DNA of 22,509 nt from Planctomycetes bacterium UBA2386 (GTDB lineage Bacteria > Planctomycetota > UBA1135 > UBA2386): contig DDSQ01000069.1 in assembly GCA_002343845.1 (NCBI GenBank), positions 1 to 22,509 on the forward strand, in the 5' to 3' direction. A program made the position numbers and the translations under genes. Shown one piece after another: positions 1 to 7,320 of this stretch (positions are counted from its first letter, which is position 1; the number at the start of each line of letters is the position of its first letter). The notes beneath the pieces were generated by a model. The model searched no databases. It was not told the origin of the DNA and saw only the letters and a list, made by a program, of their open reading frames with translations.

Positions 1-1
1 C

Positions 2-1702
2 CTGCAGGCCGAACGCGAGCAGGGCATCACGATCGACGTCGCGCATCGCTACTTCGCGACCGACCGCCGCAAGTTCATCATCGCCGACACGCCAGGCCAC
101 GTGCAGTACACGCGCAACATGGCGACCGGCGCGTCCAACTGCGACCTCGCGATCATCCTGATCGACGCGCGCCACGGTGTGCTCGAGCAGACGCGGCGGC
201 ACTCGTTCATCTGCTCGCTGCTCGGCATCCAGCACTTCGTCGTCGCGGTCAACAAGATGGACCTGGTCGGCTGGAGCGAGTCGCGCTTCCAGGAGATCCG
301 CAGCGCCTACTCGGAGTTCGCGACGCGCCTGCAGGTGCGCGACATCCACTTCATCCCGATGTCGGCGCTGAAGGGCGAGAACGTGGTGTTCCGCGGCGCC
401 TCGATGCCGTGGTTCCAGGGCAGCCCGCTGCTCGACCATCTCGAGACCGTTCACGTCGCGAGCGACCGCAACCTCGTCGACCTGCGCTTCCCGGTGCAGC
501 ACGTGCTGCGGCCGAACCTCGACTTCCGCGGCTTCGCCGGCACCATCGCGTCGGGCGTGATCCGCAAGGGCGACACCGTCGCGATCGTGCCGAGCGGCAA
601 GCAGACCAAGGTCAAGGCGATCCACACCTTCGAGGGCACGATCCCGGAGGCGTGGGCGCCGATGGCGGTCGTGGTGACGCTCGAGGACGAAGTCGACTGC
701 AGCCGCGGCGACATGCTGGTGAGTCCGAACAACGCGCCGGCCCTCGACAACGCGGTCGAGGCGATGGTCGTGTGGTTCCACGAGCAGCCGCTGCAGGCCG
801 GCAAGCAGTACCTGATCAAGCAGACGACGCAGCAGACGTCGGCAGCCGTCACCGACCTGCGCTACCGCATCAACGTCGGCACGCTGCACCGCGAAGGCGC
901 CGACGCGCTGCAGATGAACGAGGTCGGACGCATCCGCCTCGAGACCGCGCGGCCGCTGGCCGCCGACGACTACGCCAAGAACCGCGCGACCGGGTCGTTC
1001 ATCCTGATCGACCGCATGCACAACGCCACCGTGGGCGCAGGCATGATCGTCGAACGCCGGAGCGCCGACGACACGACGCGCCGTCGCCGCGGCGCCGCCG
1101 ACGCCGGCAGCAACGTGCGACTGCAGCACAAGCGCCTGGTCACGCCGGAGGCCCGCCAGGCGCGCCTCGGGCAACAGCCGTTCGTGGCCTGGATCACCGG
1201 CCTGCCGCGATCGGGCAAGTCGTCGGTCGCCTACGCGCTCGAGAAGGCGCTGTTCGACGGCAACCGCCACGTGACGGTGCTCGACGGCGAACTGCTGCGT
1301 GCCGGCCTCAACCGCGACCTCGGCTTCGGGGGCTCCGACCGCTGGGAGAACCAGCGCCGCGCCGCGGAGATCGCCAAGCTCAACCTGGCGCAGGGCATCA
1401 GCACGATCGTCGCCCTGGTGTCGCCGCTGCGCTTCGAGCGTGCCGAGGCGCGCGCGATCGTCGGCGCCGACCGCTTCCTCGAAGTGTTCTGCGACGCCCC
1501 GCTCGCCGCCTGCGAGGCTCGCGACCGCGACGGTCTCTACGCGCGAGCGCGCGCCGGCGAGATCGCGAACGTCACCGGCGTCGACGCGCCCTACGAGGCA
1601 CCGGAGCAGCCGGCGATCACGCTCGACACCGTCAACGTCGGCGTCGACGCCAACGTGCAGCGAGTGCTCGAGCTGCTGCGCAGTCGCGGCCTGCTGCGCT
1701 GA
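2..1702 (+). CDS. cysNC: Bifunctional sulfate adenylyltransferase subunit 1 / adenylylsulfate kinase (CysNC), 5'-partial
   Basis: This fusion makes APS with its CysD partner (GTP-driven sulfate adenylylation) and then phosphorylates APS to PAPS. The frame is open from base 2, so the N-terminus, including the G1 P-loop, lies outside the window. Visible GTPase motifs are the switch region (QGITIDVAH), G3 DTPGH, G4 NKMD and G5 SALKGEN, followed by the two EF-Tu-like beta barrels. The CysC kinase occupies about residues 385-566 of the 566 visible: Walker A GLPRSGKSS, then DGELLRAGLNRDLGF, ENQRR, the VSPLR segment that carries the usual serine, and a GLYARARAGEI block matching APS kinases. The common DGD before the APS-binding arginine is DGE here. 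The next gene starts 5 bases after the stop, so the two are probably co-transcribed. cysD is expected just upstream. The family call is secure. Confidence 0.96.
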   Translation: MQAEREQGITIDVAHRYFATDRRKFIIADTPGHVQYTRNMATGASNCDLAIILIDARHGVLEQTRRHSFICSLLGIQHFVVAVNKMDLVGWSESRFQEIRSAYSEFATRLQVRDIHFIPMSALKGENVVFRGASMPWFQGSPLLDHLETVHVASDRNLVDLRFPVQHVLRPNLDFRGFAGTIASGVIRKGDTVAIVPSGKQTKVKAIHTFEGTIPEAWAPMAVVVTLEDEVDCSRGDMLVSPNNAPALDNAVEAMVVWFHEQPLQAGKQYLIKQTTQQTSAAVTDLRYRINVGTLHREGADALQMNEVGRIRLETARPLAADDYAKNRATGSFILIDRMHNATVGAGMIVERRSADDTTRRRRGAADAGSNVRLQHKRLVTPEARQARLGQQPFVAWITGLPRSGKSSVAYALEKALFDGNRHVTVLDGELLRAGLNRDLGFGGSDRWENQRRAAEIAKLNLAQGISTIVALVSPLRFERAEARAIVGADRFLEVFCDAPLAACEARDRDGLYARARAGEIANVTGVDAPYEAPEQPAITLDTVNVGVDANVQRVLELLRSRGLLR

Positions 1703-1707
1703 TCGCC

Positions 1708-2922
1708 ATGGAACCCGTCATCGAAGCCCGGAACCTCAGCAAGACCTACCGGCTCTACGGGAACCCGTACCATCAGCTGCTGGAGAAGATGCCGTGGAAC
1801 AAGCGGCCGCGGCACCGTGAGGTGCTGGCCCTGCAGGACGTCTCGTTCGCGGTGCAGCCCGGCGAGTGCATGGGCCTCGTCGGCACCAATGGTGCAGGCA
1901 AGTCGACCCTGCTGAAGGTGCTGAGCGGCACGACCTACCCCACGTCCGGCAGCTACTCGGTGCGCGGGCGCGTGACCAGCCTGCTCGAGCTCGGCGCCGG
2001 GTTCCACATGGGCTTCACCGGCCGCGAGAACGTGTTCATGAACGCGGCGATGATGGGCTTCTCGCGCAAGGAGGCGCAGAAGAAGTACCAGGAGATCGTC
2101 GACTTCAGCGAACTCGGCGACTTCATCCACGCGCCGGTGCGCACCTACTCGTCCGGCATGGCGGCCCGCCTCGGCTTCTCGGTCGCGGTCGCGACCGACC
2201 CCGACCTGCTGATCATCGACGAGATCCTCGCGGTCGGCGACATGAACTTCCGGCGCAAGTGCGTCGACAAGATCTTCGACTACAAGAAGCGCGGCAAGTC
2301 GATGTTCTTCTGCTCGCACTCGCTCTACGACGTGCGACAGATCTGCGAGCACGCGATCTGGATGCGGCAGGGTCGCATGCAGATGCTCGCCGACGCGATC
2401 ACGGTCACCAACGAGTACGCGACCTACGAGAACAAGATCGCCGAAGGCGCGGGCGACCCCGTGCCGTTCCGCGACACGCCGCAGGCCGAGACGAAGGGAC
2501 GCTCCAACCTGCCGCACGTCGTCGATGGCACGATCATCGACCCGGCGTCCGGCCAGCCGCGCAACCGCTTCTCGCCCGGCGATCCCGCCGCGGTGCGCGT
2601 GCACGTGAAGAACCCGACGCGCGAGAAGCTCGTCGTAGCGGTCGGCGCGATGCGCACCGACGGCACGCTCTGCTTCGGCCACACGACGCAGTTCGCGGGC
2701 GTCACCGTCGACTTCGCGGAGGGCTACGTGACCCTGTTCCTGGACGGGCTGAGCCTGCTGTCCGGAGAGTTCACGGTGCCGATCTGGCTGTTCGACGAGA
2801 ACGGCGTGCACCGCTTCGAGGAGCGGCCCGCGTCGCAGAACCTGATCGTCGCCAACCGCACGAAGGACGTCGGGCTCTTCCTGCAGCCGCACCGCTGGGT
2901 CGTCGAGCCGAAGAAGGCGTGA
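1708..2922 (+). CDS. Polysaccharide ABC exporter ATP-binding protein with C-terminal Wzt-like domain
   Basis: This 404-residue protein is the ATPase of an ABC-2 exporter for lipid-linked polysaccharide (O-antigen, teichoic acid or capsule type), acting on the inner face of the cytoplasmic membrane. Walker A GTNGAGKST is at residues 59-67. The signature YSSGMAARLGFSVA, Walker B LLIIDEILAVGD and H-loop FCSHSL follow in the order and form typical of Wzt/TagH/KpsT. From about residue 260 a beta-rich extension matches the position of the Wzt C-terminal glycan-recognition domain, which in known systems reads the chain terminus. The ATG lies 5 bases after the cysNC stop with no clear Shine-Dalgarno, which suggests coupling. 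Its likely permease is the convergent neighbour, an unusual arrangement because the two are normally co-directional. The glycan itself cannot be read from the sequence. Confidence 0.93.
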   Translation: MEPVIEARNLSKTYRLYGNPYHQLLEKMPWNKRPRHREVLALQDVSFAVQPGECMGLVGTNGAGKSTLLKVLSGTTYPTSGSYSVRGRVTSLLELGAGFHMGFTGRENVFMNAAMMGFSRKEAQKKYQEIVDFSELGDFIHAPVRTYSSGMAARLGFSVAVATDPDLLIIDEILAVGDMNFRRKCVDKIFDYKKRGKSMFFCSHSLYDVRQICEHAIWMRQGRMQMLADAITVTNEYATYENKIAEGAGDPVPFRDTPQAETKGRSNLPHVVDGTIIDPASGQPRNRFSPGDPAAVRVHVKNPTREKLVVAVGAMRTDGTLCFGHTTQFAGVTVDFAEGYVTLFLDGLSLLSGEFTVPIWLFDENGVHRFEERPASQNLIVANRTKDVGLFLQPHRWVVEPKKA

Positions 2923-2937
2923 TCGCCCGCACCCGAC

Positions 2938-3816
2938 CTAGATCAGGTCGGAGTACTTGTGCTTGCGGCTCATGAACACGCCGTAGCCGACCACGAACAG
3001 GACGAACGACGCCGCGGCAACGACGCCGAGCTGCGGCCAGAACGGGCCGAGGCTGGCCGCATCGCCGCCGAGCACCAGCCGATGCGCCTGCAGCAGCGGG
3101 TAGGCGGGATTCACGTTCATCATCGTCCACCGCGCCCACTCGGGGATGCCCTCGAGCTGGTCCTGCGCCCAGAACACCGGCGACAGGAACATCCACGCCA
3201 TCACCAGGATCCGCCACAACTGCGCGATGTCGCGCACGAACACGTAGAGGTTCGCGAGCAGCATGCCGACACCGAGCGTGAACACGAACTGCACGGCCAT
3301 CACCAGCGGCCACGCGAGCAGCAGCCAACCAGGGCGCGCGACGCCGATCGCCAGGCCGGCGATCAGGCAGACGATGGCGCCGACCAGGTAGGTGACGATC
3401 GACGACGCGACGGGCGGCACCAGCAGCGCTTCCGCCGGGAACGCCACCTTCTTCACGAGGTTGCCGTTGTCGACGATCAACGTGCTGCACTGCGTCGTCG
3501 CCTCGGCGAGCGCGTGGAAGACGATCACTCCCGAGAACAGGTAGATCGCGAACGAGGCGTTCGGTCCCTGCCCGGTACGGTCGAAGAAGACGCCGAAGAT
3601 CAGGAAGTAGACCGCGAACAGGAACAGCGGCTGCAGCAGCATCCAGCCGATGCCGAGGAAGCTGCCGTTGACCCGGCTCATCAGGTCGCGGCGCAGGAAG
3701 TTCTGCACCATGAACCGGTTCCGCCAGACCAACGCCGGGTAGTCGAGCAGACCGAGCGCGTGGCGCCACGCACCCCGCGTCGCGGTGGCAGCGTCGTAGT
3801 TGCGAACGAGGGTCAT
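2938..3816 (-). CDS. ABC-2 type polysaccharide export permease (Wzm/TagG/KpsM-like)
   Basis: This 292-residue integral membrane protein is the likely translocation partner of the adjacent Wzt-like ATPase. A cytoplasmic N-terminal stretch leads into the NFLRRDLMSRVNGSFLG segment typical of the family. About six hydrophobic spans follow, including GIGWMLLQPLFLFAVYFLIF, a long pair near the middle and a final span ending in a short basic tail. The NLVKKVAFPAE segment and the late NPAYPLLQAHR loop are also typical of ABC-2 exporters. The gene is convergent with the ATPase gene, with only 15 bases between the stop codons, so the two subunits must come from separate transcripts. The ATG at 3816 has no Shine-Dalgarno. 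A promoter-like element ends 18 bases upstream. Confidence 0.9.
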   Translation of the reverse strand: MTLVRNYDAATATRGAWRHALGLLDYPALVWRNRFMVQNFLRRDLMSRVNGSFLGIGWMLLQPLFLFAVYFLIFGVFFDRTGQGPNASFAIYLFSGVIVFHALAEATTQCSTLIVDNGNLVKKVAFPAEALLVPPVASSIVTYLVGAIVCLIAGLAIGVARPGWLLLAWPLVMAVQFVFTLGVGMLLANLYVFVRDIAQLWRILVMAWMFLSPVFWAQDQLEGIPEWARWTMMNVNPAYPLLQAHRLVLGGDAASLGPFWPQLGVVAAASFVLFVVGYGVFMSRKHKYSDLI

Positions 3817-3834
3817 CGGCGAGCGAGCGGGCGC

Positions 3835-3863
3835 ACGTTACGCGGCGGGATACCGGAGGCCAG
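3835..3863 (-). promoter_or_regulatory. Candidate promoter of the ABC-2 permease gene
   Basis: On the minus strand CTGGCC (3863-3858) and TAACGT (3840-3835) are separated by 17 bases. The -10 element ends 18 bases before the permease ATG, giving a predicted leader of roughly 10-12 bases. The -35 hexamer resembles those proposed for cysQ and glyQ. Hexamer matches are weak in sequence this GC-rich, so this is inference. Confidence 0.4.
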
Positions 3864-3907
3864 GACGCACCGGGGTTCTGTTCATCGATCGGCAGCCACT
3901 CCGGACT

Positions 3908-4729
3908 TCAGGGCGACAGCAGCCGCAGCACGCGTTCGCGCAGCCACGGCCGGCAGACCACGATCTCGTCGTTGCGTGGGTCCGGGCGGTTGTAGCGCTG
4001 CTCCTGGCCATCGAACCGGCACACCGACCAGCCGGCGGCGCGGGCGACGATCTCGGGCGCACAGGTGTCCCACTCCTTCAGGCCCTTCTTGTGCACGTAG
4101 ACGTCGGCGCGACCGAACAGCAGCATCGCCACCTTGAAGCCGACGCTGCCGCAAGGCACGAGTTCGGCGTCGTCCAGGCCACGGGCTACCCGGGCGACGA
4201 AGTCGGGAGTGTGGCTGCGGCTGACGGCGATGCGCAGTCGACGCCCGCTCGCCGCTCCCTCGTCGCGCGCCAGCTCGGTCGGCCATTCGCCGCCCTCGCC
4301 TTGTAGCCACGCGCCGACGCGCCCCGCGGCCAACACGCCGCGCATGACGCGTCCCGCCGCCGGCAGCGCGACCGCGCCGAGGAACGGCCGCCCGTCCAGC
4401 GCTGCCCCGACGTGCACCGCCCAGTCGTGCCGGCCCTGCGAGTACTCCTTGGTGCCGTCGAGCGGATCGACGATCCACGTCCAACGCCGCGCGAGCCGTT
4501 CGGGCGCGTCCTTCGTCTCCTCGGACAGGATGCCATCGTCCGGGAAGGCGGCGCGCAGCGAACCCTGCAGATAGCCGTCGGCAGCCTGGTCGGCGACGTC
4601 GCCGAGCACGCCTTCGTCCGGCCAGCGGCCGCTCGCGCGCAGCGACAGCAAGCGGTGCCCCGCCGCCTCGGCGATGCGCGCCGCGAAGGCCAGGCGCTCG
4701 GTGATCGTGGCGTCGTTCGGCTCGTGCAT
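3908..4729 (-). CDS. cysQ: 3'(2'),5'-bisphosphate nucleotidase CysQ (inositol monophosphatase superfamily)
   Basis: The enzyme removes the 3'-phosphate of PAP to give AMP, clearing the by-product of PAPS-dependent sulfation or PAPS reduction. The 273-residue length is normal. The metal-binding signatures of the Li-sensitive phosphatase superfamily are all present: SEE at residues 69-71, DPLDGT at 88-93 (inside WIVDPLDGTKEY) and WD at 220-221 followed by the expected small-residue segment. The VADQAAD stretch near residue 45 corresponds to the CysQ AAD region. Inositol-1-phosphatase activity is the main alternative. The CysQ-like KEY/KEF after DPLDGT and the nearby cysNC favour PAP. No Shine-Dalgarno precedes the ATG, and a -10-like TAGGAC ends 6 bases upstream, so the mRNA may be leaderless. 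Confidence 0.9.
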   Translation of the reverse strand: MHEPNDATITERLAFAARIAEAAGHRLLSLRASGRWPDEGVLGDVADQAADGYLQGSLRAAFPDDGILSEETKDAPERLARRWTWIVDPLDGTKEYSQGRHDWAVHVGAALDGRPFLGAVALPAAGRVMRGVLAAGRVGAWLQGEGGEWPTELARDEGAASGRRLRIAVSRSHTPDFVARVARGLDDAELVPCGSVGFKVAMLLFGRADVYVHKKGLKEWDTCAPEIVARAAGWSVCRFDGQEQRYNRPDPRNDEIVVCRPWLRERVLRLLSP

Positions 4730-4735
4730 TGGCTC

Positions 4736-4765
4736 GTCCTAGCTCGGGTGCGGTCGGAATGCCAG
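4736..4765 (-). promoter_or_regulatory. Candidate promoter of cysQ, predicted leaderless start
   Basis: On the minus strand CTGGCA (4765-4760), an 18-base spacer and TAGGAC (4741-4736) precede the cysQ ATG by 6 bases. Transcription from a normal distance below the -10 would begin at or next to the A of the start codon. The element lies between the upstream gene's stop codon and cysQ, so cysQ may be transcribed independently of it. This is inferred from spacing and hexamers only. Confidence 0.42.
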
Positions 4766-4774
4766 CCGCGCCAG

Positions 4775-6184
4775 TCAGCGCACGGCCGCCAGCGGAGCAA
4801 CGGTCGTGCGGCGCGGTGCCGCAGGCAGAGCCACCAGCGGCTCCTCGCACCGCACGCCGGCGATCGCCGCGAGGCCTCGTGCGACTGCCGACGCGAACGT
4901 CGCCGGCAGCAGCACGACGTCCGGTGCGGCGTGCGACGACAGCACGGGCGTAGCGTTCGCCGCGACGAACGTCCGGCACGGTGGACGCACGGCCAACCAC
5001 GGCGAGGGGATGCCGATCCACGCCGCGACGACGCCAGGATCGCGCGTCAGGCGCGAGACCAGTTCCGGGGCGCGCGCACGCAGCGCCGCGATGCCGTGGT
5101 CCGCCACCGCGGTGGCGACGAGGCGCACGTCGACGACGTCGTCGGCAAGGACCGCACGCACGACGTCGATGCCGCCGGCGACCGATGGTCCGTCGTCGCC
5201 CAGCACGACCTCGAACACGACGGTTGGCCGCGCGCCAGGCCCGCGGATCGGCGACGGCGGCGGCGAAGAGCGGTCGGCCGTCAGTTCTTCGCGCACGAAG
5301 GTGCGCACGGCGATCGCATCGTGGCAGCGCTCGAGGCCCGCGCGCATCGCGGCCGCGACGGCCCCGGGTGCGGGCGTGAAGCTCCCGTCCGGCGCGACGT
5401 CGCCGACGATCGGACACGCCGCGACCGGCGGCAGCAGTTCGGCCACCGGCGGCAACCACGACGCGCAGACCGGTCGTCCGGCCGCGAGCGACTGCACGAG
5501 CGCCCGCGTCCCGCCCACTCGCCGCCATGGCAGCACGACGAGGCTGGCGTCGAACAGATGCACGGGCGCGAACGGCCCCACCACGACCTCGACCCCGAGC
5601 ACGTCGTCGCCGAGCACTTCGCCGACGAACGCGAGCGCGGACGGCTCGTCGGTCGTCACGACGACGCGCAGACCCCGACCGGTCGCGGCGCCGACTTCGC
5701 GCCACGCGGCGATCGCCGACGCGACGCCGCTGTCGGCATCGCCGTCATGAAGAGTCACGATCGGTCCGTCGGCTGGCGGCACCGGCAGCACGAACCACGG
5801 CTGCAGTTCGCGTTCCGTCAGCGCCGCCGCCGGATCCGCGACACCGGCCCAGCGCAGTTCGGCCCGCACGCGGTCGACGAGTCCCGCGACCGCGGCGCCG
5901 TCGGTCGCCGGCATCACGACGCAGGCGCGCGGCCAGCGCAGACCCGCCGCCAGCGCCGCGTCGCCGAGTTCTCGCGCCGCGGCGAAGACCACCACCGGCG
6001 CCGAGGAGGACACGGCAGGGACGGTGATCGCCGCCAGGGTGTCGGGCAGCGGTCGATGCCCACCACTCGGCAGCGTGATCGCGCAGCGCAGGCCGCGTTC
6101 GTGGGCGTGCTGCACGAACGCACGCAGCCGCGTCGCCACGACGCCATCACCGAACGGATCGCCCTGCACTCGGACCTGGTTCAT
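4775..6184 (-). CDS. Glycosyltransferase-like protein (GT-B type) with an extra partial GT unit
   Basis: This is a 469-residue protein without recognisable membrane spans. The N-terminus (MNQVRVQGDPFGDG) resembles the opening beta-strand and glycine loop of family 4-like glycosyltransferases. A second Rossmann-like half follows with a GGTRALVQSLAAGRPVCAS segment around residues 222-240, the place where GT-B enzymes hold the nucleotide-sugar. After a Pro-rich linker near residues 305-320, a further stretch of about 150 residues again looks like a GT N-terminal half (PDVVLLPATFASAVARGL) and stops where the next C-terminal half would begin. I chose the ATG at 6184 because the family-like N-terminus begins there and a divergent gene starts 75 bases away. 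Its position beside the glycan exporter fits glycan assembly. The exact donor and acceptor are unknown, and the GT assignment is moderate. Confidence 0.68.
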   Translation of the reverse strand: MNQVRVQGDPFGDGVVATRLRAFVQHAHERGLRCAITLPSGGHRPLPDTLAAITVPAVSSSAPVVVFAAARELGDAALAAGLRWPRACVVMPATDGAAVAGLVDRVRAELRWAGVADPAAALTERELQPWFVLPVPPADGPIVTLHDGDADSGVASAIAAWREVGAATGRGLRVVVTTDEPSALAFVGEVLGDDVLGVEVVVGPFAPVHLFDASLVVLPWRRVGGTRALVQSLAAGRPVCASWLPPVAELLPPVAACPIVGDVAPDGSFTPAPGAVAAAMRAGLERCHDAIAVRTFVREELTADRSSPPPSPIRGPGARPTVVFEVVLGDDGPSVAGGIDVVRAVLADDVVDVRLVATAVADHGIAALRARAPELVSRLTRDPGVVAAWIGIPSPWLAVRPPCRTFVAANATPVLSSHAAPDVVLLPATFASAVARGLAAIAGVRCEEPLVALPAAPRRTTVAPLAAVR

Positions 6185-6259
6185 TCGCGCGGTCTCATCG
6201 GCAGTTGGCTCGCCGCGCTGAAACCGACGACGCGGCGGTGGCAACCCCGGCAACCGCAG

Positions 6260-7234
6260 ATGAAGATCCGGCCGATGCCCGTTCTGCCGAGGTCGCACCC
6301 CGACCGAGCCGCCGCGACCCTCGCCAACGTCGTTCGCCAAGCGGACGCCCCCGCCGAACCGTGGGCGCCGCCAGGCCCTGGCGCCGCCGACTGCCGCATC
6401 GACCTCAAGCTGCTGCAGTGGCGCGCGCAGCGGGCGATGGCGGCCTGCGCCGCCAGCCGCGAACACCTGCAGCCCTACGCCGCGAACACCCACCAGGACC
6501 TGTGGTCCGGAACCGTGCAGGACGGCACCGCGCGCGGCTTCGCTGCCCGCCTCGAAGAGGCGATCGCGCTCGCCGGCCCGGAGCCGGTGCCGACCTGGCT
6601 CGCGCCCGCAGCCGACGCCCGCGTCACGACCGGCAAGGAACTGCGCCGCCGCAAAGACCTGCTGGTCGCCAGCGGTGGCGCGCGGGTGCGCTTCACCCGC
6701 AAGGAGGGCGTGCTGTTCGTCGATCGCGATGCCGAACTGCACTCGAGCAACTGCCTGCGCTTCGAGGCGCGCGCCGACCACGGCAGCCTCGACGGTTTCG
6801 TCGGCGCGGCGGACGAACGTCCGCGCCTGTTCTCGGCGCAGTTCCTGCAGCCGGTCGAGTACCTCGAGAGCGCCGCTGGCTCGCGGCTGAAGCTGCAGGG
6901 TCGCATCGGTCGCAGCGCGTCGGGCTGGGACGTCACGATCACGCTCGCGGGTCGCGTCGACGAACGGCAACTGCACGTGCGCATCGCGCTGCAGAACCGG
7001 CTCGCGCGCCAGCGACTGCGGCTGCGCTGGCTCGGCATCCCGAGCGAGGCGATCGCGCACGATTGCACGCCGGTGCGCGAGGTCGTCGACGGCGATGGCC
7101 GCAGCTTCGTTGCGTTCACGCTGGTGCGCGCGAACGACGTGCTGCTCGTCGACGGCGCCGTGGTCGCAGCACCAGCGGCCAACTGCGAGGGCACGCTGGT
7201 GCACGACTTCCACCTGGGCGTTGCTTCCGGATAA
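6260..7234 (+). CDS. Hypothetical protein, 324 residues, family not recognised
   Basis: I do not recognise this protein. The N-terminal 70 residues are Ala/Pro-rich. Residues about 75-150 look helical and include a KELRRRKDLLVASGGARVRF segment. The second half alternates polar and hydrophobic residues as in a beta-sandwich, with LHVRIALQNRLARQRLRLRW and a late LVHDFHLG. That half is vaguely reminiscent of C-terminal beta domains of alpha-mannosidase-type glycoside hydrolases, but no catalytic domain is present, so I do not assign it. There is no signal peptide or membrane span. Codon use looks like that of its neighbours. It is divergent from the glycosyltransferase-like gene, with 75 bases between the starts, so the two may share a control region. 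The ATG at 6260 is the first in-frame start after that gene. Confidence 0.72.
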   Translation: MKIRPMPVLPRSHPDRAAATLANVVRQADAPAEPWAPPGPGAADCRIDLKLLQWRAQRAMAACAASREHLQPYAANTHQDLWSGTVQDGTARGFAARLEEAIALAGPEPVPTWLAPAADARVTTGKELRRRKDLLVASGGARVRFTRKEGVLFVDRDAELHSSNCLRFEARADHGSLDGFVGAADERPRLFSAQFLQPVEYLESAAGSRLKLQGRIGRSASGWDVTITLAGRVDERQLHVRIALQNRLARQRLRLRWLGIPSEAIAHDCTPVREVVDGDGRSFVAFTLVRANDVLLVDGAVVAAPAANCEGTLVHDFHLGVASG

Positions 7235-7258
7235 CCGCCTGGCGCGCGGGCGCTCCAC

Positions 7259-7287
7259 TCGACAGCGCTCGCGCATCGCACTAGCTT
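7259..7287 (+). promoter_or_regulatory. Sigma-70-like promoter upstream of the hybrid-kinase/rph/rdgB group
   Basis: TCGACA (7259-7264), five of six matches to TTGACA, is followed after exactly 17 bases by TAGCTT (7282-7287). It lies in the only intergenic gap before three closely spaced plus-strand genes. The predicted transcript start near 7294 would leave a leader of about 27 bases before the GTG at 7321. This is the best-matched promoter I see in the window. Confidence 0.52.
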
Positions 7288-7320
7288 GGCCCGGCTCGTC
7301 CCCGGACCCGCCCTCGTCCC

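Noticed and set aside
1591..2892. A 433-residue minus-strand frame opposite the Wzt-like gene
   Set aside because: It has shadow composition (Arg, Ala, Val, His, Asp repeats) and lies antisense to a certain gene.
4412..7234. A 940-residue plus-strand reading frame
   Set aside because: The first two thirds are Arg/His-rich antisense of the glycosyltransferase-like and cysQ genes. Only the part from 6260 looks like a protein.
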